NCBI RefSeq assembly: GCF_000429325.1
Contig: NZ_AUBQ01000003.1
Span: 186,001 to 250,000 of the forward strand
Length of the DNA stretch: 64,000 nt
Direction: 5' to 3'
Source of the DNA: Fundidesulfovibrio putealis DSM 16056
GTDB taxonomy: Bacteria > Desulfobacterota > Desulfovibrionia > Desulfovibrionales > Desulfovibrionaceae
Position numbers and translations under genes: made by a program. Shown here one piece after another: positions 25,706 through 33,865 of the stretch. A model generated the notes under the pieces. The model searched no databases and was not told where the DNA came from. It worked only from the letters and a program-made list of their open reading frames with translations. Positions within the stretch are counted from its first letter, which is position 1, and every line of letters begins with the position of its first letter.

Positions 25706-25996
25706 ATTCGCATCCAGCTTGTAATTTATAGCAGGGAAGAATTGGTGTTGTACGTGGTAGATTGATGGGGTCGTTTGCTCTTGAGCACCTTTCCATGATA
25801 GTGGTTAAAGAAGTCTGGGCTATGTCCCTTGAGCTATGGGTGGTCATGGTTTCGCAATTCCCCTTTCGCAACGGATTGGAATTTTAGCTCTTTGCTTTAT
25901 ATTATCTATTTTGTGCGGTGTAGTCAATATAGGCATGTTGGGCGATGGAGATGACCCCGCCCAACATGCCCTTGCCTAATCGGTGTTCTCAAGCCG

Positions 25997-26815
25997 CTAA
26001 CGTTCATTCACTTCGGGGTTTTCCCGATGCCAATACGGTTTGCCAAGGATGTTTTCAGCAAGGTCATCAAGAGATGCCATTGCTTGTACTGGAAACGCAG
26101 GTCCAAAGGAACCCACCGAAGCGGATGGGAGTTTCATGTTAATACCCTTGTTAAGTCCAGCTCCGACACCATACCCCAACACATTATTCGCAGAGGGCGG
26201 AATCTCCTGTCTTCCTCCCCAGGATTCTTGCGCTTTGCGGATGCTCGGTGGCGTAAGGTAGTCTATCGGATCTTTGGCAAATTTACCGATCTCCTCGAAA
26301 GGTGCTACGATTTCCGCCCGATGTTCTTCAGCTGTTTTGTTCCCTCGGACATTGTACTGGAACGCGCCGGTCAAACGTTCGTTCAACGTCGGCTCATAGC
26401 TGACTCCTTTCTTGTTGCCTTCCTCAACCATAACCTTTTCAGCATCGAACCCCAGCCTCTCCTTCAGCGGCGGACGGAGTTGAAGCTCATTGCTCTGCGT
26501 GGTTGCTAGAGACATGCCGGAGCCGCCAGATGATCCATAGGAGTCGGTGAACGCGTTGTAGCTCATTCTCCCGGACGCATCCTTGGGCAAATTCCTGTTC
26601 CCAAAGAGTCCGATCTTGCTGGCCATCAACTGCTGCTGCGGCGAAAATCGATGGAACATATCACCGATGTCCTGGCTCTGTCCGGTAGCCCAGCCATCGG
26701 ATTGGTTGCTGTTTTCGCTTACGGGTGCGGGGCCAGGGTCGCTTGCCGCTTGGTCCTGTCCGGTGAAATCCGTCCTTTGGGTGATGCCGTTCGTATCGTC
26801 GAATTCAAGGCCCAT
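25997..26815 (-). CDS. Large Ser/Gly/Asn-rich hypothetical protein
   Basis: 272 residues without signal peptide or membrane segment. The N-terminal 110 residues are Gly/Ser/Gln-rich and probably disordered. The C-terminal part has a Gly-rich stretch (NNVLGYGVGAGLNKGINMKL) and ends in FPVQAMASLDDLAENILGKP. The ATG at 26815 follows AGGAGGAAACC. It lies downstream of another unrecognised gene. Low-complexity N-terminus and orphan nature would fit a phage structural or injected protein, but nothing confirms that. Confidence 0.5.
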   Translation of the reverse strand: MGLEFDDTNGITQRTDFTGQDQAASDPGPAPVSENSNQSDGWATGQSQDIGDMFHRFSPQQQLMASKIGLFGNRNLPKDASGRMSYNAFTDSYGSSGGSGMSLATTQSNELQLRPPLKERLGFDAEKVMVEEGNKKGVSYEPTLNERLTGAFQYNVRGNKTAEEHRAEIVAPFEEIGKFAKDPIDYLTPPSIRKAQESWGGRQEIPPSANNVLGYGVGAGLNKGINMKLPSASVGSFGPAFPVQAMASLDDLAENILGKPYWHRENPEVNER

Positions 26816-26893
26816 GGTTTCCTCCTGTGGGCTTGTGTGTGGTGTGTCGGGGCCGGGACTCGCCCGGCCCGTGTCCTGATCAGTTCGCGGCTC

Positions 26894-27532
26894 TTACACT
26901 CCGCAGAGTTCCAGATACCGCAGCAGGTCGCCTTCGCGTGCGCCTCCGGCCTTCACGCGTTTCACCAGGGCTGCGCGTTCAGCCGAGCGCACCGCAACGG
27001 ACTGCCCTTCATCGCCGCTTTGGTCCACATCTCGCTGATCACGAGGACCTGATCGGCGCGCGCCATGCCCGCCCAGGCGAAGGGAAATCTTCACCAGATC
27101 ACGCATCTCCTTGTAGAGGTCGAGATACGCGCCTGGGGTCTCTTCCACTGCCCGCAAGAAGGGGCGTTGCAGTTTGGGGGACAAGGTGCGCACGAACTCG
27201 CCGACCTTGGCGTGCACCTGCATGAACAGCGGATCATTGGCCTGAAGATGCGCCAGCAGCACCTGGTTGTTGATTTCCTTGCGCTGGGTGTGGCGCTGAT
27301 GCGCGGCCCGCATCGTGTTCTGGCGGTCCTGCATCATGGCCTGCCACTGCATTCGGCCCATGGGATGCGCGAGCATTTGCGGTGACGGCTGGCCCAGGGG
27401 CAGGTCCGGGATGCCGTCGCCGTCCAGGTCGATGCCTTCCAGGTGTTCGATCATGCCGGGACGCATTGTGAGTTGGGCCAGAACGGCCTCAAAGGGTTGG
27501 TGGCCGGGTCCGGGCGGAGTGAAGTAAGGCAT
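26894..27532 (-). CDS. Hypothetical protein, possibly phage-related
   Basis: 212 residues; an AGGAGGA ribosome site precedes the ATG. The middle is Gln/His/Met-rich and helical (MQWQAMMQDRQNTMRAAHQR, LLAHLQANDPLFMQVHAKVG). An acidic DLDGDGIPDL stretch resembles a calcium-binding DxDxDGxxD loop (type-3/thrombospondin-like repeat). No signal peptide. It precedes the 272-residue unknown gene by 78 bases, likely one transcript. I do not recognise the family. Confidence 0.5.
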   Translation of the reverse strand: MPYFTPPGPGHQPFEAVLAQLTMRPGMIEHLEGIDLDGDGIPDLPLGQPSPQMLAHPMGRMQWQAMMQDRQNTMRAAHQRHTQRKEINNQVLLAHLQANDPLFMQVHAKVGEFVRTLSPKLQRPFLRAVEETPGAYLDLYKEMRDLVKISLRLGGHGARRSGPRDQRDVDQSGDEGQSVAVRSAERAALVKRVKAGGAREGDLLRYLELCGV

Positions 27533-27683
27533 TCGGGAGTCCTCCTTGGAGGTGGTGTATTCCCTGGCTTTCCGGCCAAGGTCCCCGAATTCTATGCAGG
27601 CGAAATATTATTTCACCCCATATAGCGCTATGTGGGAAAAGAATCGTAAAAAGAGAGAAGAATCGAGCTGGCCGGTTCTGAAC

Positions 27684-28895
27684 TTACGACGAGGCGGGCT
27701 TGTCCAGCCACTTCGGGTGCAGCCTGAAGGCCTCGGCCAGCAGGTACAGCGATCCGCAGATGAGCACCGTGCCCTCAAGTCCAGCCACGCGGCGCAGGGC
27801 CTCGGCCATGTCCGCCACGGGCAGGGCCGTTGGGCCGATCAGGCGGGCCAGTTCGCCTGGGTCCATCTCGCGCCCCTGCACGTCCAGGCCCGGCACGTAC
27901 ACCGGACCGTCCGAGAGCGAGCGCACCAGCGGGAGCATGGCCGTAAAGTCCTTGTCTGCCAGACAGGCGAAGATCATCGCGCTTGGGCGGATGTCCAGGT
28001 CGCGCAGCGCAGCGTTCAGGCTTTGCAGTCCGGATTCGTTGTGCGCGCCGTCTAGAAATATGCTCGGTTGGCCGTGTGCGCCCGGGACCAGTTGGAGCCT
28101 GCCGGGGATGAACGCCGTGCGCGCGGCGCGTTCCATGGTTGCTGCGTCCTGCGGCAAGCCGCAGCGCGCAGCCAGCAGGTGGTGCGCGGCCAGGGCCAGA
28201 CGCAGGTTGTCGGCCTGATGCGGCCCAAGCATGACGGGCTTGTGCGGCCAGGACTTCCCGACTTCGGCGGCAACGTCGTCCGCCAGGAAAAATGGCGCGC
28301 CAACGCGTCTGGCCATGCCCGTCAGAATGTCCAGGGCCAGCGGCTCCTGCCGCGCGCTCACCGCCGGGACGCCCTCCCGCATGGCCCCGGCCTTGTCGCG
28401 GGCGATGTCGGCGAGCGTCGGGCCGATGACGCGCTCATGGTCCAGGCCGATGGGCGTGTACACGGTCAGGTCGTGAGCCAGGGCGGTGGTGGCGTCGTGC
28501 GCGCCGCCGAGGCCTGCCTCGATCACGGCGGCCTCGCAGCCGTATTCCCGGAAAAGCCATGCGGCCATCACCGTGACCAGCTCGAAATAGGTGAGCCGCC
28601 GCGCCGGGGAGACATCCTCCGACACACGCAGCACCGCCTCGGCGGCAGTCAGCCAGTCGGACTCCGGAAGCTGACGGCCGTCCACCAGGATGCGCTCGCG
28701 CGGGCTCAAAAAATGCGGCGAGGTGAACAGGCCCGTGCGCACCCCGGAGGCGGTGAGTACTTCGGCCAGGAAGGTGGAGGTGGAGCCTTTGCCGTTGGTG
28801 CCCACGATCTGGGCGCACGGGAAGGGCAGGTGTGCAAGATCAAGGGCGGCCAGGGCCGAATGGACCCGGTGCAGCCCCAGGTCCATGTGGTGCAT
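27684..28895 (-). CDS. folC: Bifunctional folylpolyglutamate synthase/dihydrofolate synthase FolC
   Basis: 403 residues from the ATG at 28893-28895. FolC adds glutamate to dihydropteroate and folates. Motifs are QIVGTNGKGSTSTFL (P-loop), LTYFELVTVMAAWLF, VIEAGLGGAHDAT and FLDGAHNESGL. The family normally starts about 18 residues earlier (…YLDELGMHHMDLGL…). Those residues are encoded directly upstream in frame (FSGFDAFQTYLDELG), but no ATG/GTG/TTG is available. An ATT at 28947-28949, behind GGGAGAG and overlapping the stop of the phosphodiesterase gene, is the only sensible longer start. Confidence 0.9.
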   Translation of the reverse strand: MHHMDLGLHRVHSALAALDLAHLPFPCAQIVGTNGKGSTSTFLAEVLTASGVRTGLFTSPHFLSPRERILVDGRQLPESDWLTAAEAVLRVSEDVSPARRLTYFELVTVMAAWLFREYGCEAAVIEAGLGGAHDATTALAHDLTVYTPIGLDHERVIGPTLADIARDKAGAMREGVPAVSARQEPLALDILTGMARRVGAPFFLADDVAAEVGKSWPHKPVMLGPHQADNLRLALAAHHLLAARCGLPQDAATMERAARTAFIPGRLQLVPGAHGQPSIFLDGAHNESGLQSLNAALRDLDIRPSAMIFACLADKDFTAMLPLVRSLSDGPVYVPGLDVQGREMDPGELARLIGPTALPVADMAEALRRVAGLEGTVLICGSLYLLAEAFRLHPKWLDKPASS

Positions 28896-28941
28896 GCCCA
28901 GCTCGTCCAGGTAGGTTTGGAAGGCGTCGAAGCCGGAGAAT

Positions 28942-29724
28942 CTAGAAATCGAAGGTCTCTCCCTCGCGCAGCAGGTGGTAGGAGTACCCGTCCATGGCCA
29001 GGTGCAGCTCTTCCTGGATCTGTTCGGAGAAGGGGGCCTTCATGTGGTAGATGTACACCTTGGGCCGGTAGGGCAGCCGCTCCAGTTCGCGGCGCAGCAG
29101 CTTTGGCGTCAGGTGTTTGGAGATTGTGGCCAGCTCTTCCAGGTGGTTGGGGAAGGAGGCCTCGGTGATGACGTTCTTCACTGTGACGGGCATGGTTGCC
29201 AGGAAATCCCACCATTCGGGGCTTGGACCGGTGTCGCCGGTGTAGGCCAGGGCCTCGCCCTCGTCCTGCCCCCAGAGCACGAAGCCGCTGGCGCACTTGG
29301 CGTGATTCACCGGGCAGGCGGCGACTTTGACGCCTCCCACGCTGACCGGGTTGCGCGCGGGCATGGGCATGTACGTCAACACCGGGGAGTTGGCCGGGAT
29401 GACGGTGAAATCCGGCCAGATGGTGTCGTTCAGCAGGTGGGTGGAGATGGCCTCCAGCACCTCGGGCAGGCCATGGATGTTCACGGGCGGGCGGGTGTGG
29501 TGCCCGAAGAACTCGATCAGGTTGTCCGCGAGAAAGAGGATGTCCTTGATGTGGTCCAGGTGCGCATGGGTGACGAAGATGTCGGTGATCGCGGCCTGCT
29601 CGTCCAGGGACAGGTTGGACGTGACGGAACCGGCGTCCAGGAGGATGTGCTCGTTCACGAGAAAGGACGTCAGGTGATGCCCGGGGAGATCCGAGCCTGA
29701 ACAGCCGAGCACGTTGAGCTTCAT
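28942..29724 (-). CDS. MBL-fold hydrolase, class II 3',5'-cyclic-nucleotide phosphodiesterase-like
   Basis: 260 residues of the metallo-beta-lactamase fold. The zinc motif THAHLDHIKD, the start LNVLGCSGSDLPGHHLTSFL, a PVNHAKCASGFVL His segment and the Asp in ALAYTGDTGPSPEWW are visible. The pattern is that of class II cyclic-nucleotide phosphodiesterases (PdeI/CpdP type), so cAMP hydrolysis is likely; other MBL substrates cannot be excluded. It overlaps the possible extended folC start and was probably co-transcribed with folC. Confidence 0.75.
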   Translation of the reverse strand: MKLNVLGCSGSDLPGHHLTSFLVNEHILLDAGSVTSNLSLDEQAAITDIFVTHAHLDHIKDILFLADNLIEFFGHHTRPPVNIHGLPEVLEAISTHLLNDTIWPDFTVIPANSPVLTYMPMPARNPVSVGGVKVAACPVNHAKCASGFVLWGQDEGEALAYTGDTGPSPEWWDFLATMPVTVKNVITEASFPNHLEELATISKHLTPKLLRRELERLPYRPKVYIYHMKAPFSEQIQEELHLAMDGYSYHLLREGETFDF

Positions 29725-29798
29725 GGGGCCTCCGGGGTTGGGCGCATGGTTTTTCTTGGGCCTGGAGGCGGGGTTCTGTCAAGGCGAGTGACCGGTCC

Positions 29799-29827
29799 TT
29801 GACCGGGAAGGAGGCAGCGCGTAGAGG
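29799..29827 (+). promoter_or_regulatory. Sigma-70-type promoter of tRNA-Arg
   Basis: TTGACC (-35) and TAGAGG (-10) are spaced by 17 bases; the -10 box ends 10 bases before the tRNA 5' end. The -10 box is a weak match. Confidence 0.5.
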
Positions 29828-29837
29828 AATTGGCCGC

Positions 29838-29914
29838 GCGCCAGTAGCTCAGGTGGATAGAGCATCTGCCTTCTAAGCAGACGGTCGGGGGTTCGAGTCC
29901 TCCCTGGCGCGCCA
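29838..29914 (+). tRNA. tRNA-Arg (anticodon UCU)
   Basis: 77 bases folding as a full cloverleaf. The acceptor GCGCCAG pairs with CTGGCGC, discriminator G, and CCA is encoded. The D-arm is GCTCAGGTGGATAGAGC. The anticodon stem TCTGC/GCAGA has loop CTTCTAA, so the anticodon is TCT, reading AGA. The T-arm loop is TTCGAGT. Its 3' 47 bases recur at 35040 and 39557, marking it as an integration site. A terminator follows. Confidence 0.96.
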
Positions 29915-29921
29915 GATTTTC

Positions 29922-29955
29922 AAGGGGTTAGGCCTGTTGGCCTGACCCCTTTTTT
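29922..29955 (+). terminator. Terminator of tRNA-Arg
   Basis: Stem AAGGGGTTAGGCC / GGCCTGACCCCTT (one G-T pair) followed by a T run. The whole terminator is duplicated at about 35090-35126 and appears as a decayed piece near 39367-39393. Confidence 0.85.
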
Positions 29956-29977
29956 AGTTGGCTTACCTCATGCCCGA

Positions 29978-30087
29978 ATGCCCTGGACATCAGCACACAT
30001 TAAATGGCTTATTGATGCCGGCCAACGGTTGAAGACCGCTGACGGTAAGGATGATGATGTCTGGGAATTCCGCCATGAGGCAGGCCG
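29978..30087 (+). pseudogene. N-terminal fragment recalling HamA/DUF1837-type protein
   Basis: The frame opens MPWTSAHIKWLIDAGQRL and continues KTADGKDDDVWEFRHEA, then runs into a tRNA 3' half. From memory, the opening resembles the first ~35 residues of DUF1837/HamA proteins (the nuclease subunit of Hachiman defence), usually with …WEFRHEADEAVLSAW… next. Here homology would stop exactly at the tRNA-derived sequence, so it is at most a stub left by recombination. The family assignment is from recall. Confidence 0.4.
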
Positions 30088-30137
30088 CAGCGTTCGCAAC
30101 GCTGAGGTCGTGAGTTCGATCCTCATCGCCTCCACCA
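30088..30137 (+). other. tRNA-Ala(CGC) 3'-half remnant (putative att site)
   Basis: CAGCG-TTCGCAA-CGCTG forms a five-pair anticodon arm with anticodon CGC. A five-base variable region, a T-arm (GTGAG/CTCAT, loop TTCGATC) and an acceptor strand CGCCTCC-A-CCA follow. U at position 70 would allow the G3:U70 pair typical of tRNA-Ala. No matching 5' half (D-arm, acceptor strand) exists upstream, so it is not a functional tRNA. It looks like an attachment-site copy from another element. Confidence 0.65.
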
Positions 30138-30232
30138 AAGATAACAGGGCCTTGCGGCAGAAGGCGTTAGACCCTGAACTTTGGGAGCATGTGGCTGAAA
30201 GGATTACATCAAAACACTGCCCCGTGATTCTT

Positions 30233-30835
30233 TTATGGATTCATGGCCAGGGTTTCAGCCCGCTCCGCTAAAAAGGTCGCGTATTCGCGGTCCATGTGAA
30301 GAGTGGAGAACAGGTAGACGGCTCCGGTAGACGCCGTGGTAAAGGTGATATCCATGCATCCCGGGCTGGATGCCAATGCTTTTAGGACTGACTCGATCTC
30401 TTCCGGTGAAAGTTCGAACGGCGGAGCTTCGAACAGTTCCACCGGCACGGGTCTTGGGTAGTCCCGGCAATTAGTCCTGATTTCCTGGGCCATGAGCTCG
30501 ATAGGGGCTCCTTTGCGGTCCAGGATGAGGGCGTAGGTCCTGCTGAGCAGGTCCGGGGCGTGGTAGAGGGTCCGGCCGGAAAGGCCCGTGAACGATGCGA
30601 CCTCGGGGCTTGCCGACAAGACCATGGCGATTGCCTCCGGATTCTCTTGAGCACGTCCAGCCTCCCCACCCGCGATCCTCTCCCTCACATCGTCCAAGGT
30701 TACCAGCCGCACTTCTCGGCTGGCCTGGAGAACCGCCTCAATCGCGGCCTGTCCCAACGCCGCTTCATGAGCGGCTCGTACTGACTCAGCCTCAGTGATG
30801 GTTTGAGACAGCTTAGCGTCTTTCGTGGGGCTCAT
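30233..30835 (-). CDS. AOR-operon accessory protein (YdhW-like position), unknown function
   Basis: 200 residues, soluble; the start overlaps the AOR stop by 4 bases (ATGA), so translation is coupled. Acidic and helical at the N-terminus (SQTITEAESVRAAHEAALGQ). The middle is SPEVASFTGLSGRTLYHAPD, and the C-terminus contains TFTTASTGAVYLFSTLHMDR. In E. coli the YdhV-type AOR operon (ydhYVWXUT) carries a small protein of unknown function, YdhW, next to the catalytic subunit. Position suggests an equivalent partner or maturation protein. Sequence identity to YdhW was not tested. Confidence 0.65.
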   Translation of the reverse strand: MSPTKDAKLSQTITEAESVRAAHEAALGQAAIEAVLQASREVRLVTLDDVRERIAGGEAGRAQENPEAIAMVLSASPEVASFTGLSGRTLYHAPDLLSRTYALILDRKGAPIELMAQEIRTNCRDYPRPVPVELFEAPPFELSPEEIESVLKALASSPGCMDITFTTASTGAVYLFSTLHMDREYATFLAERAETLAMNP

Positions 30836-32970
30836 CCCTTGCTCCCATCGATTTCCCCCGTGCTGCCCGGAGTAAGCTTAGCGGCCTGCAGCCCTTTACC
30901 CACATCCGCAAGCCCCAACCGGGCGTAGCTTTCCATGGTGGGCGCACCAAGAACCATATCCCAGCCCATGACCTCGTAGAACATATCCATGGCCCGGGCG
31001 ATGTCGGCCTGCTCCATGCGGATGGTGCCCTTGGTGAAGGGGGGCGTATCGCCCTTGTCGTGGTAGGCCCATTCGGGCACCAGATCGTGCGCCGCGCGCA
31101 TGTCCGCCCGTCCCATGTCCCGGATGGTCAGGGCCCGATGAAGAGTGAAAATACGCTCACCGACCAGGTCAAGTTCTACGCGGTCCGTCTTCTTGCCCGT
31201 GGCCAGGCTGTAGAATCTCGATTCCAGGCTGTCGTCGCCCGAGTAGCCGCGCTCCTTGAGCGGCGACGCAACCCAGGGCCCCATCCAGTTGCACAGCCCA
31301 AGTGAGTCATGGAGTTCCTTGCGCATCAGAGACCACCTGGCCCGTCTGGCCTTGGCCGCGTTCATGGGCGTGTAGTCCCCGGCCGCGTCCACGGCGTCCG
31401 GTGAGCCCCATATCTCGGCTGCCAGTTTCTTCTGCACCGCCAGGGGCAGGCCGTTGCGCACGAAGTTGCAATGGGAATGGCACTGGGCATCACGGTTGTA
31501 CTGGGTGTTTATTATCACTCCGCACTGGCCGTCGTCCTCGTTGGCGTGGTGTTTGGGGTGGCCCATCTTCCAGTAGAGCGTGGCGTGGTCCTTGGTCCAG
31601 GTTTCCTCGGGGATGGCCCACTTGGAGAAAATGCCCCCCGAGCCAAGGCTCAGCACGTGGCCGAGCTCCCCCTGGCGCTCCGCTATGCGGGGGATGATGT
31701 CGAACAGGAAGGCCGGGTCGCCGCTCTCGAATTTGTCCCAGGGGATGGAGGCGTACTCGTCCGAGCCGATCTTGGCCTTGAGAAGACCGTCGGAGTAAAG
31801 CTTAATGAGGTCGCGCTGCAACTGGCCGTAGTTGCACCACAGCCCCAGATCGTCGGCCAAGTGCATGCCCACCATGCAGGCTTCCAGGGCGGTCTGGCCC
31901 TTGAGCCCGCCGGGAAGTTTCTTGAAGAAGCTCCGCCCGAACAGGAGCCCTGTACAGGTGTTCTGCCCAATTTCCTTGATGCCGTATTTGGCCGCCACCG
32001 AGGGAACCTTGACGATGGTGTGGCAGCGGATGGGGCAGGCCGTGCAGCCGTTGCCCCGAACCGTGTGCTTCCAGGCGTTGTCGCCCAGGAAAAATGCCGC
32101 GCTGTTGGTCCGAAAGGCGATGCGGTTTAAGTCGTAGATGTTGCCGGTGATCTCGATGGGCGGATCAGCCGCTCCCCAGCGCTTGCCGGGTTCGCCCACC
32201 CAGCGCGAACCCGGATTGTAGTACTCGGACTGGGGGGTGGGAAAACTCGGCACCACGTGCTGGTTGTTGGCGCCAAGGATCGACAGGTGGAACTTGACCA
32301 GCTTCTCCCATTCCGCCTTATCCCCAGCGATGAGCACCGCGCCGCTGCCCTGCACCCCGATGGCCTTCAGGTTCTTGGACCCCATCACCCCGCCCACGCC
32401 GCCAGCGGAATGCGACACGGAGTTGGCCACTATGGCCATGGGAGCAAGCTTCTCGCCAGCCTGGCCGATGGCCGCGACCACGCAGTCCGCGCCCATCTCC
32501 TGGCTGATCTCCAGGGTGGCCCGCCGGATGCCCGTTCCCCAGAGGTGCGAAGCATCGCGAATCTCCACCCGGGAATTGCGTATGAAAAGCCACACCGGCC
32601 TGTCGGCCCGGCCTTCCACTATTATGGCGTCATACCCGGCGTATTTGAGCTTGGCCGCGAACTGCCCGCCCATGTGCCCTGAGCCCACCAGGGGTTTGGG
32701 CCAGACCGTGGGAAAGATGGTGGTGACGGCCGTGCGCCCGTTGCAAGGCACGCCCGTTCCGGCCAGCACGCCCGTGGCGAAGACCAGCTTGTTGGCAGGG
32801 GCGAAGGGGCCGGTTCCGGCCGGAACCTCATCACAGAGCACCCTGTATCCGAGACCTGTGCCGCCGAGCACGTCCCCGTATTTTTCCACTGTGTCCTGGG
32901 TGCTGATCTTTCCCGTGGACAGATCAACCCGCAGCACCTTCCCGGCAAAGCCCCCGGCGGTAGCGGACAT
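30832..32970 (-). CDS. Aldehyde ferredoxin oxidoreductase-family W/Mo enzyme (YdhV-like)
   Basis: 712 residues from the ATG at 32968-32970, which follows AAGGAG. The AOR N-terminal fold has GFAGKVLRVDLSTGKIS and the tungstopterin-binding HMGGQFAAKLKYAGYDAIIV-like block. GVGGVMGSKNLKAIGV and the 4Fe-4S ligand site GNGCTACPIRC (around residue 300) follow. GANNQHVVPS and GLWCNYGQLQRDL match, by recall, E. coli YdhV rather than classical AOR. The enzyme holds bis-pterin W or Mo and an Fe-S cluster; the substrate of YdhV types is unknown. It is co-transcribed with the upstream ferredoxin (20-base gap) and the downstream 200-residue gene. Confidence 0.88.
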   Translation of the reverse strand: MSATAGGFAGKVLRVDLSTGKISTQDTVEKYGDVLGGTGLGYRVLCDEVPAGTGPFAPANKLVFATGVLAGTGVPCNGRTAVTTIFPTVWPKPLVGSGHMGGQFAAKLKYAGYDAIIVEGRADRPVWLFIRNSRVEIRDASHLWGTGIRRATLEISQEMGADCVVAAIGQAGEKLAPMAIVANSVSHSAGGVGGVMGSKNLKAIGVQGSGAVLIAGDKAEWEKLVKFHLSILGANNQHVVPSFPTPQSEYYNPGSRWVGEPGKRWGAADPPIEITGNIYDLNRIAFRTNSAAFFLGDNAWKHTVRGNGCTACPIRCHTIVKVPSVAAKYGIKEIGQNTCTGLLFGRSFFKKLPGGLKGQTALEACMVGMHLADDLGLWCNYGQLQRDLIKLYSDGLLKAKIGSDEYASIPWDKFESGDPAFLFDIIPRIAERQGELGHVLSLGSGGIFSKWAIPEETWTKDHATLYWKMGHPKHHANEDDGQCGVIINTQYNRDAQCHSHCNFVRNGLPLAVQKKLAAEIWGSPDAVDAAGDYTPMNAAKARRARWSLMRKELHDSLGLCNWMGPWVASPLKERGYSGDDSLESRFYSLATGKKTDRVELDLVGERIFTLHRALTIRDMGRADMRAAHDLVPEWAYHDKGDTPPFTKGTIRMEQADIARAMDMFYEVMGWDMVLGAPTMESYARLGLADVGKGLQAAKLTPGSTGEIDGSKG

Positions 32971-32990
32971 ATTGGCTCCTTGGAGATTCG

Positions 32991-33749
32991 TTACTTCGAG
33001 GCCGGGTTCCTTCCGGACGGAACATGGCACTCGGCGCAGGCCTTGGCTTTTTCCACCGGGATGACGGACAACAAAATCCTCTCATTCGCGCCCTCGCGGG
33101 TGAGGTCGCGCCAGGGCACGTAGCGCAGGGCCTGGGCCGGACAGGCTTCCACGCACTTGGGTTTGCCGTTGCACAAAAAACACTTGGAGGATTTCTGGCG
33201 CTCTTCGTCAAAGGAGATAACGCCCCAGGGGCATGCCCGCTGGCACAGGCGGCAGCCCACGCACACGTCCGCGTTCACCACCCTGGCCCCGGTTTTCGGG
33301 TCGTCGGTGATGGCGTCCTGGGGGCAGGCCGTGGCGCAGGGCACCGGGTGCGGGCACTGGCGGCACACGCCCTGGACCACCAACCCGTTGCCCCAGGCTC
33401 CCTGCATGCGCGAGCCTCCGGTCGGGCCTTCGGGGCCGAAGTTCAAGGACCGGTCGATCTTGATGCGGGACAGCGAGGGCTGGGCGCGGCCATCGTTAAA
33501 CTCCGTGCAGGCCAGCTCGCAGCGCTGGCAACCCACGCAGCGGGTGGGATCGGCCAGTATCAGGCCTTTGGCGTTGTCCAGGATCACCAGCGGCGCGTTG
33601 GCACCGAAAGCCTCGCACAGACCCAGGGCGGCGATGCTCCCCACGGCGCAGGCCGAAAACATGAGGAAGCCCCGGCGTGAAAGCGACGTCTCGAGGCCCG
33701 CCGCCTCGGCTGCCAGTTCGATGAGTTCCGGATGGATGCCGCGCTTCAT
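32991..33749 (-). CDS. Tat-exported four-cluster ferredoxin subunit (YdhX/YdhY-like)
   Basis: 252 residues from the ATG at 33747-33749. A twin-arginine motif SRRGFLMF (24-31) and hydrophobic stretch are followed by Cys sets for four 4Fe-4S clusters: C71/74/77/81, C129/132/138/142, C163/166/169/173 and C190/193/199/203. A terminal CAECH (238-242) looks like a single c-type haem site, unusual in this family. As the first gene of the AOR operon it probably relays electrons to or from the AOR subunit. The AOR itself lacks a signal, so co-export or an inward-facing N-terminal anchor must be assumed. Confidence 0.85.
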   Translation of the reverse strand: MKRGIHPELIELAAEAAGLETSLSRRGFLMFSACAVGSIAALGLCEAFGANAPLVILDNAKGLILADPTRCVGCQRCELACTEFNDGRAQPSLSRIKIDRSLNFGPEGPTGGSRMQGAWGNGLVVQGVCRQCPHPVPCATACPQDAITDDPKTGARVVNADVCVGCRLCQRACPWGVISFDEERQKSSKCFLCNGKPKCVEACPAQALRYVPWRDLTREGANERILLSVIPVEKAKACAECHVPSGRNPASK

Positions 33750-33865
33750 ATCCCCCCCGCCGGGTCGGAGCGTTGCAGTTTCCCGGCCTTGGCGCGCCGA
33801 AAAAATGATTATACTGGTACTCCAAGACCTTGTGCACTTCAATCGACAACTTCAAGCGGAAAGGT

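Noticed and set aside
30088-30137. Functional tRNA-Ala
   Set aside because: Anticodon and T-arms are good but no 5' half or D-arm can be found in the preceding 60 bases.
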